From positions 496,001 to 560,000 of the forward strand of contig CP020563.1 in NCBI GenBank assembly GCA_002082585.1: a stretch of DNA of 64,000 nucleotides, read 5' to 3'. Positions 34,222 to 42,006 of the stretch are shown in pieces; within the stretch, counting starts at the first letter, position 1; each line of letters opens with the position of its first letter. The notes under the pieces were generated by a model, which was not told the origin of the DNA, made no database searches, and saw only the letters and a program-made list of their open reading frames with translations. The DNA is from Kitasatospora albolonga (lineage in GTDB: Bacteria; Actinomycetota; Actinomycetes; Streptomycetales; Streptomycetaceae). The translations under genes were made by a program, and so were the position numbers.

Positions 34222-34236
34222 GGCCGCTTCCTGACC
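34222..34236 (-). promoter_or_regulatory. Shared leader element, copy 1
   Basis: GGTCAGGAAGCGGCC read on the minus strand, exact in three places (34222, 34882, 36296) and always upstream of minus-strand genes. Here it is preceded by CATAATGAAGGGCTGG, and an RNA helix GGGCU/GGCCC can form around it. Confidence 0.5.
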
Positions 34237-34352
34237 TCCAGCCCTTCATTATGCCCTCTCGGCCGGGACGGTCCGCCCCGTGGTCGCGAACCACCGGGCG
34301 GAGACGGCCGGAAGACGACCCCGGTGTCCGCGTCTCCGGCCCGCCCGTGCCC

Positions 34353-34850
34353 TCATCGCTCCCGGGGGAGGCGGGGCAGGGATGTGGCGGCGTACGGTCC
34401 GACGGCCCGGGTCCCGGGACCCGGGCCGTCCGCCCCCTGGGTGCGCCGCTTCAGCCGTTCCCGCAGGCCGCTCGGACGGGGTTCCTCGGGTGCCTCCGCG
34501 CCCGGCAGGCAGCCCCGGCTGCGGAGTTCGGCACCCGCGAGGGTGTGCGCGACGCGCAGAATCCGGTTGAGGGCCGCGGCGCTCAGGACCTCACGTGCCG
34601 TCTGGAATCTGGCCACCACCGCCAGCGACACACCGCGCTGCTCGGCATCGGCGCGGACCCGCAGCAGTACGCCCAGGGCGCGCGCGGTGAGCAGGGGGGT
34701 GACGACATCCACGATGAGGGTGCTGGGGCCGCAGCACGGCATCAGCCTCAGCAGCTCCCGCTCGATCGCGGCCTCGTTGTCGAGATCGACGGCATCGGAC
34801 AGTTCGACGACGAGGTGGGCGTCGTCGAGGTGGTAGCTGAGCAGGACCAT
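34353..34850 (-). CDS. STAS-domain anti-sigma-factor antagonist
   Basis: A 165-residue protein starting ATG 34850 with GGGAG 8 nt upstream. The STAS domain covers residues 1-100: MVLLSYHLDDAHLVVELSDA, then CGPSTLIVDVVTPLLTARAL, where a phosphorylatable Ser/Thr is expected (T or L around VTPLLTARALG), and VARFQTAREVLSAAALNRIL. A Pro/Arg-rich tail of about 60 residues follows. STAS proteins bind anti-sigma kinases in partner-switching systems. The neighbouring GAF-ANTAR genes and a SigB-type sigma gene 5 kb away fit a stress-signalling island. Confidence 0.8.
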   Translation of the reverse strand: MVLLSYHLDDAHLVVELSDAVDLDNEAAIERELLRLMPCCGPSTLIVDVVTPLLTARALGVLLRVRADAEQRGVSLAVVARFQTAREVLSAAALNRILRVAHTLAGAELRSRGCLPGAEAPEEPRPSGLRERLKRRTQGADGPGPGTRAVGPYAATSLPRLPRER

Positions 34851-34881
34851 CACGTACTCCCTGGAAGCAGGCTGATGAGAA

Positions 34882-34896
34882 GGCCGCTTCCTGACC
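34882..34896 (-). promoter_or_regulatory. Shared leader element, copy 2
   Basis: Second exact copy of GGTCAGGAAGCGGCC (minus strand), 32 nt before the STAS start. The stretch between it and the ribosome site resembles that after copy 1. Confidence 0.5.
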
Positions 34897-35115
34897 TCGC
34901 TGCGCGCCTTCCCGCCCCCGCACGTTCCACACCCGTTCCGTCGGGCCTCTCCGGACTTCCGTGGCGACTCCGGACTTCCGTGGCGTTCTCTGCGGACTTC
35001 CGTGAGGTCTCTGCGACCGAGGACCAGGACGGAGGGGCACGGGCGGGGGCTGCGACGCCGCCTCCCGTATCGTGCCATGCTGGCTGCGAGGGCTACGGCC
35101 CGGAAGGGAGCGACC

Positions 35116-35847
35116 ATGTCCGACGGCCTGACCCCCGGGACACCCGACCTCATCTCGCTTCTTCTCGACAGCGACACGCTGGACGACTTCCTCCAGGTGC
35201 TGGCCGAGAGCGCCCTTCTCAAGGCCCCGGCCGCCGATGGCTGCGGCATCACCCTGGAGCGGGAGAACCGGCCGCTGACCGTGGTCAGCGCCGGGGTGAG
35301 CGCTCCGGCGCTGGACGAGGCGCAGTACGGGCAGGACGACGGCCCCTGTCTGGAGGCCCTGCGCGAGGGGCACGAGGTCAGCGTGGGGGACATGCAGACC
35401 GAGAGCCGGTGGAACGGCTATCCGGCCTTCGCCGTCGCCGCCGGGACCCGGTCCTCGCTCTCCCTGCCGGTCGCCGCCCGCTCCCACACGGCGGGCGCGC
35501 TGAATCTGTACTCGCCCAAGGTGGACGGCTTCGCGGAGGCCGATCTCGGCGGTCTGCGCGCCCTGGCGGCCCAGGCGACGGGGGCGATCGCCCTGGCCCA
35601 GCGGCTCTCCGACGCCCGGACGTTCACCACCGACCTCCAAGCGGCTCTCCAGTCGCGTGCGGTGATCGACCAGGCGGCCGGCATCGTGATGAACCAGCGC
35701 CGCTGTACGCCGGAGGAGGCGCTCCAGACCCTGCGCAGCGCCTCGCAGCACCGCAACGTCAAGCTGCGCGACCTCTGCGCGCAGCTCGTCGGCTCCGTCT
35801 CGGGAGGCGTGCCGCCGGGCGGCCCCCCGTTGCGCCCCCGGCCCTGA
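35116..35847 (+). CDS. GAF-ANTAR domain regulator (copy 2)
   Basis: A 243-residue paralogue of the protein at 33119, with the same order. The GAF domain has CGITLERENRPLTVVSAGV, AQYGQDDGPCLEALREG and RSHTAGALNLYSP; the ANTAR part has LQAALQSRAVIDQAAGIVMN, then CTPEEALQTLRSASQHRNVK. ATG 35116 follows AAGGGAG. The two paralogues face each other across the STAS gene, suggesting a local duplication with inversion. It probably regulates termination in stress genes. Confidence 0.92.
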   Translation: MSDGLTPGTPDLISLLLDSDTLDDFLQVLAESALLKAPAADGCGITLERENRPLTVVSAGVSAPALDEAQYGQDDGPCLEALREGHEVSVGDMQTESRWNGYPAFAVAAGTRSSLSLPVAARSHTAGALNLYSPKVDGFAEADLGGLRALAAQATGAIALAQRLSDARTFTTDLQAALQSRAVIDQAAGIVMNQRRCTPEEALQTLRSASQHRNVKLRDLCAQLVGSVSGGVPPGGPPLRPRP

Positions 35848-35861
35848 TCCGCTCCGGCCGC

Positions 35862-36086
35862 TCAGGCGGAGACCACGTCGTCCCGTCTGGGGGCGGAGCG
35901 GCGCACCTGCTCACGGGCCGCCACGAGCGCGGCGGCGATGTCACGGGTCCCCGTGGAGACGCACAGCGTGTAGCTGACGTCATCCAGCCGCCGGGCCACC
36001 CCTTCGCCGCCCTCGCCGTGCTGGGTCCGGAGTTCCTCGTAACGGCGCAGCAGTTCCTCGAGAACCGCGGGGTGTGCCATCAGCAT
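35862..36086 (-). CDS. DUF5133 small protein
   Basis: A 74-residue protein, MLMAHPAVLEELLRRYEELR, then VARRLDDVSYTLCVSTGTRD, which is the DUF5133 pattern found throughout Streptomyces. It is helical, soluble and of unknown function. ATG 36086 was chosen over 36080 because GAAAGG has 9 nt spacing. It is convergent with the GAF-ANTAR gene, 14 nt apart. A third copy of the shared leader element lies 210 nt upstream. Confidence 0.85.
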   Translation of the reverse strand: MLMAHPAVLEELLRRYEELRTQHGEGGEGVARRLDDVSYTLCVSTGTRDIAAALVAAREQVRRSAPRRDDVVSA

Positions 36087-36295
36087 GGTGTGCTGCCTTT
36101 CTCTAGGACCCGGAGCACCCGTCGGGGGGAACGGGCGCGGACAACGTTCTCCGAGACGGACCGCGGACACACGGAGATACGTATTCAGCGGCGCGTCGCG
36201 CATACAGCAAAAAAAGGGAGATACCAGGGGGCTATCCACCGGAGCGGCCCGGTAACAGCACGGACCGCCTGGGGAAATGCGGACGGATTGAAGCA

Positions 36296-36310
36296 GGCCG
36301 CTTCCTGACC
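36296..36310 (-). promoter_or_regulatory. Shared leader element, copy 3
   Basis: Third exact copy of GGTCAGGAAGCGGCC (minus strand), preceded by GTTATAGGGCTGG as in copy 1. It is 210 nt from the DUF5133 start. Confidence 0.5.
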
Positions 36311-36373
36311 CAGCCCTATAACTGTGCCCAGCAGGGCGCGGTTCATGCAAGCGTGGGAGCTTTCCCGCCACAC

Positions 36374-36397
36374 GTTTAGCGGCCGCGCCAGGGGTAC
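36374..36397 (+). promoter_or_regulatory. SigB-type promoter (GTTT-N14-GGGTAC)
   Basis: GTTT at 36374-36377 and GGGTAC at 36392-36397 with a 14-bp spacer. This matches the Streptomyces SigB consensus (GNNT or GTTT, 14-16 bp, GGGTAC/T). It points toward the Rho_N-like gene at 36633 and the DUF5709 gene behind it. Confidence 0.65.
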
Positions 36398-36632
36398 TCA
36401 GCAACCAGGTATCCGACGTACGCGGAACTCAGGCGCCGGTGGGTTCGGAAAGCAGCCTCCGGCGCTGCCCCCTGCCGGGGCCAGGCGGTCGCACGGGTCA
36501 CTCCAGTGGCCCCGGAACCCACGGGCGGGCGTGCTGCCCGCCCCCCGGCGCTGTTTATTGGGGCTCGTACGGGAAACGCGGGTGGCGGCCCCCCGGGAAC
36601 GCGGGCGGGCGGCCCCGGAAAAGGAGGACCTC

Positions 36633-36959
36633 ATGCCTGCTGGATCGAATGCGAAGCGTGAACGCCAGTACGAGCACATCAAGGAGAGCCAGGAGGAGCG
36701 GGGAGCATCCGAGAAGCGCGCCAAGGAGATCGCCGCCCGTACGGTGAACAAGGAGCGGGCCCGGTCCGGTGAATCGAGGACGGCCAGCAAAACGTCCACC
36801 CAGGACAAGAAGTCCGCGTACGAACGCGGCGGCGAACGCTCCCACCGGGGTGCGCAGGGTCCGACGAAGGACCAGCTGTACGCGGAGGCACGGAAGAAGA
36901 ACATCGACGGACGCTCCTCGATGAACAAGGCGGAGCTGAAGAAGGCCCTCGGGCGCTGA
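36633..36959 (+). CDS. Small basic protein with Rho_N/SAP-like C terminus
   Basis: A 108-residue, strongly charged protein. The N-terminal two thirds is a Lys/Arg/Glu-rich helical region (KRERQYEHIKESQEERGASE). The end, KDQLYAEARKKNIDGRSSMN then KAELKKALGR, is a Rho-N/LEM-like helix-extended-helix that typically binds nucleic acid. Homologues are often labelled plasmid stabilisation proteins, without proof. AAGGAGGA lies 5 nt before ATG. A SigB-type promoter lies 235 nt upstream. Confidence 0.8.
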   Translation: MPAGSNAKRERQYEHIKESQEERGASEKRAKEIAARTVNKERARSGESRTASKTSTQDKKSAYERGGERSHRGAQGPTKDQLYAEARKKNIDGRSSMNKAELKKALGR

Positions 36960-37004
36960 CCTTCCGCGCAGCCGACGATTTTCCCCCACGCAGAGAAGGG
37001 CGCG

Positions 37005-37487
37005 ATGAGCGACATGAGCGACCAGGCACGCGGTGACGATGTGTACCAGCCGCAGAGCGACAACGGCCAGGACCCGCCGAACGACGAGCTCGACATGGAG
37101 AACGCGCTCGGCGAACGCGATCTGGACGACCAGCTGGAGGAGGGCTACTCCCCTCCCGAACGGCCGCTGGGCGTGAACAAGTTCGGCACCACGGGCGCGG
37201 AGGAACGCGAGGGGGAATCGCTCGACCGGCGGCTCGCCCAGGAGGTCCCGGACGTCGAGCCGCCGGCCGGTGACGGCATCGGCGATGTCGCGGAGGGCGA
37301 GGGCGAACCGCAGGAGCGGATCGACGGCGGCGCGCGCGCCGGACGGCTGACGGCGGCGGACGACGCGACCGGCCGGAACACTGATGTCTTCGCCGAGGAC
37401 GTCGGCATCGACGGCGGGGCCGCGTCGGCCGAGGAAGCGGCCGTGCACGTGGCCGAAGAGGCGGACGGCGGGGGCCGGGGAGCCTGA
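37005..37487 (+). CDS. DUF5709 acidic protein
   Basis: A 160-residue acidic, mostly disordered protein. MSDMSDQARGDDVYQPQSDN, GYSPPERPLGVNKFGTTGAE and REGESLDRRLAQEVPD are the DUF5709 landmarks. The function is unknown; the family is common near Streptomyces stress genes. It starts 45 nt after the Rho_N-like gene and is probably co-transcribed. Confidence 0.85.
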   Translation: MSDMSDQARGDDVYQPQSDNGQDPPNDELDMENALGERDLDDQLEEGYSPPERPLGVNKFGTTGAEEREGESLDRRLAQEVPDVEPPAGDGIGDVAEGEGEPQERIDGGARAGRLTAADDATGRNTDVFAEDVGIDGGAASAEEAAVHVAEEADGGGRGA

Positions 37488-37581
37488 CCCGGCCGTACGG
37501 GGCACGACAGCGGCACCCCGGGCGCACGGCGGGGCATCGGCGCACGGCAGGAGCTCGGCGCACTATCAGGGAAGGAAACCG

Positions 37582-38247
37582 GTGCACATGGCAGCAGGCG
37601 CGGCGATCTTCGACGTGGACGGTACGCTCACCGACACCAATCACCTGCATGTGGTGGCGTGGTGGGAGGCGTTCCGGCAGGCGGGGCACACCGTGCCGAT
37701 GCCGGACATCCACCGGGCGGTCGGCCTCGGCTCCGACGATCTGATCGACCGGCTGCTCGGCGAGGGCCGGGACCGTGACCAGGACTCCGCCATCGGCTCC
37801 GCGCACACGGTGCTCTACGGGACGTACTTCGACCGCCTCCCGGCCTTCGAGGGCGCGGGCGACCTCCTGCGCACCCTGGCCGGACGCGACTGGCAGGTGG
37901 TCCTGGCCACCTCGGCGAGCGGGCCCGAGCTGGCGGCCCTGCGGCGGGCGGTGGACGCGGACGAGGCCGTCAAGGACACGGCGAGCTCGGACGACGTCGA
38001 CGAGGGCAAGCCGTCCCCGGAGCCCGTACAGCTGGCCCTGGAGCTGGCCGGGGTGGCGGCCGGGCAGGCGGTGTTCGTGGGCGACACGGTGTGGGACATG
38101 GAGGCGGCGGCGCGGGCGGGGGTGCGCTCGGTGGCGCTGCTGTCGGGCGGCATTCCGCGGGCCGACCTGGAGGCGGCGGGGGCGGACGCGGTCTTCCGGG
38201 ATGCCGCGGACCTGCTCGCCCGGCTCGACGAGAGCCCGTTCGCCTAG
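37582..38247 (+). CDS. HAD-superfamily phosphatase
   Basis: A 221-residue HAD hydrolase of the beta-phosphoglucomutase/phosphoglycolate type. Motif I is IFDVDGTLTD with the nucleophile Asp, motif II LATSASG, motif III lysine in GKPSPEPVQLAL, and motif IV VFVGDTVWDMEAA. The cap is helical and inserted after motif I. GTG 37582 (GGAAGG, 6 nt spacing) is preferred; ATG 37588 is the alternative. It probably dephosphorylates a sugar phosphate or phosphoglycolate. Confidence 0.9.
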   Translation: MHMAAGAAIFDVDGTLTDTNHLHVVAWWEAFRQAGHTVPMPDIHRAVGLGSDDLIDRLLGEGRDRDQDSAIGSAHTVLYGTYFDRLPAFEGAGDLLRTLAGRDWQVVLATSASGPELAALRRAVDADEAVKDTASSDDVDEGKPSPEPVQLALELAGVAAGQAVFVGDTVWDMEAAARAGVRSVALLSGGIPRADLEAAGADAVFRDAADLLARLDESPFA

Positions 38248-38284
38248 ACGTTACGGTTCACCGGGCCCGAGGAGCACTCTTCAG

Positions 38285-38324
38285 GGGGCGCTGTTCACCG
38301 GGACGACACCGTGAACAGCGCCCC
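38285..38324. terminator. Convergent hairpin terminator
   Basis: A 14-bp stem (GGGGCGCTGTTCAC and complement) with a 12-nt loop spans the stop region of the VOC gene and lies 38 nt after the HAD stop. It can serve both directions. Confidence 0.7.
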
Positions 38325-38795
38325 TTCCGGATCACGGACGACGTATTCGGCCGCGCGGGTGCCAATACCGGCTTCGGCAAGCGGCGCGGAGGAGACCGGG
38401 CCCGGCGCGGGGAAGACCGCTCCGCCCGCCCTGACGGCCTTCTCCGCCGCCCGTGGCACGTCGTCCACCGCGAAGTGGACGGCCCAGCGCGGGCGGACCG
38501 CCGGATCGGGGGCGCTCTCGACGCCTCCCCCGGAGAGCACGGCGACGGGCCGGCCGGCCACGCGGGCGACGATCCGCTCCTCCTCGTACGCGACGTCGAT
38601 GCCGTCGGGCCCGGGGCTCGGCCAGGAGAAGACCTCCCCGTAGAAGCCCTCGCCCAGCGGGCCGGAGTCGTCGAACTCCCAGCCGAGCACGGCGGTGTAG
38701 AAGGCCCGTGCGGCGAGCGGATCGCGTACCAGCAGGTTGACCCAGCAGGGTGCGCCCCGCACCGGCGGGGCCTGCGTCGTGGTCGGCATGGTCAT
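38295..38795 (-). CDS. VOC-family (glyoxalase-fold) protein
   Basis: A 166-residue protein with one vicinal-oxygen-chelate double unit: CWVNLLVRDPLAARAFYTAV and LGWEFDD, then RWAVHFAVDDVPRAAEKAVR and EYVVRDPEGALFTV. This is the pattern of 27-kDa-antigen/CFP30B-like members. The start ATG 38795 has GAGGAG 6 nt upstream. Metal-dependent chemistry or ligand sequestration is possible; no substrate is evident. Confidence 0.88.
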   Translation of the reverse strand: MTMPTTTQAPPVRGAPCWVNLLVRDPLAARAFYTAVLGWEFDDSGPLGEGFYGEVFSWPSPGPDGIDVAYEEERIVARVAGRPVAVLSGGGVESAPDPAVRPRWAVHFAVDDVPRAAEKAVRAGGAVFPAPGPVSSAPLAEAGIGTRAAEYVVRDPEGALFTVSSR

Positions 38796-38884
38796 CGTCT
38801 CCTCGGCAGCGGCACCGGTCCGGTGCGGGCGGATCGGGGCCGTCGGTGGGCCGTCTGCGCGGGCCCGGTCCGCCCGGCCCGGTG

Positions 38885-39621
38885 TCAGGTGCCGGATTCC
38901 ACCAGCGGGTGGTCCCCGCCGGTGGGCCAGCGCAGTACGGCTCCGAGGCCGCCCACCGGCTCGGCCCCGTCCGGCCCGGTCTCCGGGCGGTTGTCGGCCG
39001 CCAGGTCATCGGCAAAGCTCCGGCCGCGGGTGGCGCCCGCGCCGACGACGACCACGTCCGCGCCCGTCCTGCTGACCGCCTCCTCGATCGCCGAGGCGAC
39101 CGAGCGGGCGTTCTCCTCCCAGGTGTTCTCCACGCTCAGCTGGAAGTGGCGCTCGGACCAGTCGGAGGAGGCCGTGTCGCGGCCCTCGACCGTGCCCTCG
39201 GGGCGGCTGCCGGAGGCCGTACGGAGTGCGAGGTCGGCGCCGGTCCGGTCGATCCGACGACGAGCGTGTCCGGTTCGTCCGGCGTCAGCTCCGGCAGCGG
39301 TGCCACGTGCGGGAGCGGGCCCCAGACGGCGGAGGACTCGTCGGGCGGCGGGAGGGCCAGGACCGGTTCGAACACGACCTCGCCGTGGGCGGCGAAGACG
39401 GCCCGGCCGGGCGTCTGCCCGTACGCGTACGAGCCGATGGCCCGGCGCACGGCCCGGCAGGTCTCCTCGTCCGCTCCCTGCGCGGCCAGTTCCTCGCTGG
39501 TCTGCCGTCCCTTGAGTTCACGGCGGCTGAGCGTGGCTTCGTCGGCGAACGAGGTGTCGAGGTAGGCCGACGCCCAGGGGCCGGGGCGTTCGTACAGGGG
39601 CGTCAGAGGGGCGAGATCCAT
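38885..39621 (-). pseudogene. baeRF/Vms1-like release-factor-family gene, frameshifted and shortened
   Basis: The N-terminal frame from ATG 39621 reads MDLAPLTPLYERPGPWASAY, with YLDTSFADEATLSRRELKGR. It loses frame at about 39253 (after DEPDTLVVG). The next frame continues DRTGADLALRTASGS and SDWSERHFQLSVENTWEENA. Both belong to actinobacterial peptidyl-tRNA-hydrolase/eRF1-like (baeRF, Vms1-like) proteins of about 370 residues. After VVVVGAGATRGRSF the sequence jumps to GGLGAVLRWPTGG, the usual C-terminal end, so part of the last domain seems deleted. A one-base loss would explain the frame break. The gene is unlikely to be functional. Confidence 0.7.
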
Positions 39622-39742
39622 GGGTTCCTCCCGTTCTGTCGGGATGTCTCGAGCGAGGCGGGTACCCGTTCCGGCCGGTCCCATACGCCCCGATCCGCTC
39701 CCCTGGCCGACACAACGCCGTCGACTTACCCTTGTTTCATAT

Positions 39743-39767
39743 GTTTGGCCCCTATCCGCACGGGTAT
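39743..39767 (+). promoter_or_regulatory. SigB-type promoter upstream of the sigma-factor gene
   Basis: GTTT (39743-39746), 15-bp spacer, GGGTAT (39762-39767). It matches the SigB/SigF-type consensus and lies 126 bp before the sigma start, suggesting autoregulation. Confidence 0.7.
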
Positions 39768-39892
39768 GAGGCTGAAAGTGCTTCGGACAAGAGGCGCCCG
39801 TGGGAGTCCCGGGCGGCATCTGTCCGGTTCATGTGTGCTCCCACGGTGATCGAGCATCGTCCCGCTGACGTCACCGCAGAGGAGTGAGCACC

Positions 39893-40723
39893 ATGCAGCC
39901 TGCACCTGTCCCCCAGCCCTCCACGGACACGGGTGCCCCGTCGTCCGACGAGGCATTCCGGAAGCTGAGCACGCTTCCCCGGGGGCCGGAGCGGGACGCC
40001 CTGCGCGAGGAGACCGTCTGCGCCTGGCTGCCGATGGCGTACCGGCTGGCCTCACGCTTCCGCAACCGGGGCGAGCCGATGGACGACCTGCGCCAAGTGG
40101 CCGCGATGGGACTGGTCAAGGCGGTGGACCGGTACGACCCGGCGCGGGGCAAGGCATTCGAGACCTACGCCGTACCGACCGTGACGGGCGAACTGAAGCG
40201 GCACTTCCGCGACCACACCTGGGACGTCCATGTGCCGCGCCGGGTCCAGGACCTCCGCAACCAGGTCCGGACGGCGCGGCGCGACCTCGCCCAGCGGCTG
40301 GGCGGACGCGCCCCCACCTGCGCCGAGATCGCGGCGGAGGCGAACCTCTCCGAGGAGGACGTCCTGATCGGTCTGGAGGCGCTGGAGAGCTACAGCGCCC
40401 TGTCCCTGGACGCCGAACCGGCGGGCGTGGACGGCGGGGCCACCCTGGCCGACCGGCTGGGCTCCTGGGACCACGCCCTGGACGTCGCCGTCGACCGCGA
40501 GGCCGCCAAACCCGGCCTGCGGAAGCTCCCCGAGCGCGAGCGGACCATCCTCTACCTGCGGTACTTCCGCGACATGACCCAGCTGGGCATCGCGCAGCAC
40601 CTCGGCATATCGCAGATGCACGTCTCCCGGCTGATCAGCCAGTCCTGCGCACGGGTCCGCGCCGGGGCCCTCAAGGAGACCGGAACCCTCGACAGGGCCG
40701 GGGCTCTCTCGGGGACCGCGTGA
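39893..40723 (+). CDS. SigB/SigF-subfamily RNA polymerase sigma factor
   Basis: A 276-residue group-3 sigma factor. Region 2 reads LASRFRNRGEPMDDLRQVAA and VDRYDPARGKAFETYAVPTV with TGELKRHFRD; region 3 PTCAEIAAEANLSEEDVL; region 4 LPERERTILYLRYFRDMTQL with QHLGISQMHVSRLIS. It lacks region 1, as expected for SigB/F/G proteins that are held by anti-sigma kinases. ATG 39893 is preferred over GTG 39884, which would touch the GAGGAG ribosome site. It is followed by an FUSC-type gene after 9 nt. Confidence 0.93.
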   Translation: MQPAPVPQPSTDTGAPSSDEAFRKLSTLPRGPERDALREETVCAWLPMAYRLASRFRNRGEPMDDLRQVAAMGLVKAVDRYDPARGKAFETYAVPTVTGELKRHFRDHTWDVHVPRRVQDLRNQVRTARRDLAQRLGGRAPTCAEIAAEANLSEEDVLIGLEALESYSALSLDAEPAGVDGGATLADRLGSWDHALDVAVDREAAKPGLRKLPERERTILYLRYFRDMTQLGIAQHLGISQMHVSRLISQSCARVRAGALKETGTLDRAGALSGTA

Positions 40724-40732
40724 GGGGACGGA

Positions 40733-41899
40733 GTGAAGGAACGTCCCACCCGGACCACCCGGACCACCCGGACCACGCGGCTCACCCGGCTCACCCGGCG
40801 TGTGCGGCCCCCCGACCGCTACCAGGTGGTGCAGTCCCTCAAAGCCGCCGGTGCGGCGGCCATCGCCTGGGCGGTGACGGGGTGGTGGCTGGAGGCCCCG
40901 ATGGCCCTGATGGCGCCGTGGGCGGCCGTGGCCCTGGTCCAGGGGACCGTCTACCGGTCCCTGCGCAGCGCCGTCCAGCTCTTCCTGATGATCGCGGCCG
41001 GGACCCTGATGGCCGCCGGTGCCGTCCTCCTCACGGGCAACACCATGACCGCCCTGCTCATCGCCCTCCCCCCGGCGGTGCTCCTGGGCAACTGGGCCCG
41101 GGCCGGGGGCCAGGGGCTGTACGCACCCACCACCGCGCTGTTCGTGCTCGCGTACGGCTCCTACTCGCTGCCCGCCGTGGGGCACCGGCTGCTGGAGACG
41201 GCGGTCGGGGCCGCCGTGGGCATCGCGGTGAACGCGCTCGTCCTGCCGCCCGTGCACTCCCAGCACGTCAACAAGCTGGCGTACGCCCTGCCGCGCGACT
41301 GTGCGCGGCTGCTGCGGGAGCTGAGCGAGGGCATCCGCGACGGTTACGACGAGGAGCGGGCGGAGCGGTGGTACCGGTCGGCCGGTGACATGCTCGGGGC
41401 CCTCGCGGAGCTGCGGACCGCACGGGGGTGGGCCTCCGAGAGCTTCCGGCTCAACCCCGGCCACCGCCTCCGCCGCCGCGCACCGGCCCCGTCCGACGCC
41501 TGGGACGTGCTCTGGGCCCGGGTGGGGGACCGGCTGCTGACCCTGACGCTGACGTTGTGGGAGGCCGCCTCCGAGCGGCGCGGTCTGCCCCGGCCGCCGC
41601 CCCGGGCCCTGGCCGGGCTCGCCGCACTGCTCGCCGCCGCGGCGGAGGTCTGCGCCGTCGACCAGGAGGTCATGGAGCACGGCCCGGACGAGGAGCGGCG
41701 GGGGCGGCGCAGCGCCCGGCTGGCCGATGCGCGCCGGGCCCTCGCGGGAACAAGGGAGCACCTCCAGGGGTCGGACGTCGACGCGGAGGCATCCCTCGGC
41801 AGCCTGCTGGCGGCCTGCCGGGCGCTGCTGGACGACCTCACACCCGAGGAGGGCCTCACACCCGAGGCGGAGGAAGGCCCGGCGACCACCGCCGGATGA
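40733..41899 (+). CDS. FUSC-family membrane protein
   Basis: A 388-residue protein. An N-terminal cytoplasmic stretch made of TRTTRTTRTTRLTRLTR comes from a 9-bp tandem repeat in the DNA. Five or six helices (about 40-175; AAGAAAIAWAVTGWWLEAPM onward) form a fusaric-acid/aromatic-acid-exporter-like half. The C-terminal cytoplasmic helical domain spans about 180-360. FUSC proteins export aromatic acids or are stress-associated. It starts 9 nt after the sigma-factor stop, so it probably belongs to the sigma operon. Confidence 0.85.
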   Translation: MKERPTRTTRTTRTTRLTRLTRRVRPPDRYQVVQSLKAAGAAAIAWAVTGWWLEAPMALMAPWAAVALVQGTVYRSLRSAVQLFLMIAAGTLMAAGAVLLTGNTMTALLIALPPAVLLGNWARAGGQGLYAPTTALFVLAYGSYSLPAVGHRLLETAVGAAVGIAVNALVLPPVHSQHVNKLAYALPRDCARLLRELSEGIRDGYDEERAERWYRSAGDMLGALAELRTARGWASESFRLNPGHRLRRRAPAPSDAWDVLWARVGDRLLTLTLTLWEAASERRGLPRPPPRALAGLAALLAAAAEVCAVDQEVMEHGPDEERRGRRSARLADARRALAGTREHLQGSDVDAEASLGSLLAACRALLDDLTPEEGLTPEAEEGPATTAG

Positions 41900-41932
41900 C
41901 TGTGCCGGACAGCCCTGTCCGGCGCCCGGCAT

Positions 41933-41990
41933 CCCACACCCACACCCACACCCACACCCACAAGATCCACAGATCCACAGATCAGAGATC
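41933..41990. repeat. Microsatellite: CCCACA x5 then AGATCCAC repeats
   Basis: Five perfect CCCACA hexamers (41933-41962), then two AGATCCAC octamers and a third partial unit. They fill the gap between the FUSC and SDR genes just before the SDR ribosome site. It may alter with replication slippage. Confidence 0.75.
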
Positions 41991-42006
41991 CGCACCAGGA
42001 GAAGAA

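Larger units (their letters stand above)
36087..36632. other. 546-bp gap with leader element and SigB-type promoter
   Basis: No gene is supported here. The gap holds the third leader-element copy (36296-36310, minus) and a SigB-type promoter (36374-36397, plus). A T/A-rich patch lies around 36210 and another around 36320. Short frames on both strands lack ribosome sites and family motifs. Confidence 0.5.

Noticed and set aside
34352..34353. Second small gene within the 33854-34352 gap on the plus strand
   Set aside because: Frames there are low-complexity and lack ribosome sites; only the minus-strand 65-codon frame has supporting leader conservation.
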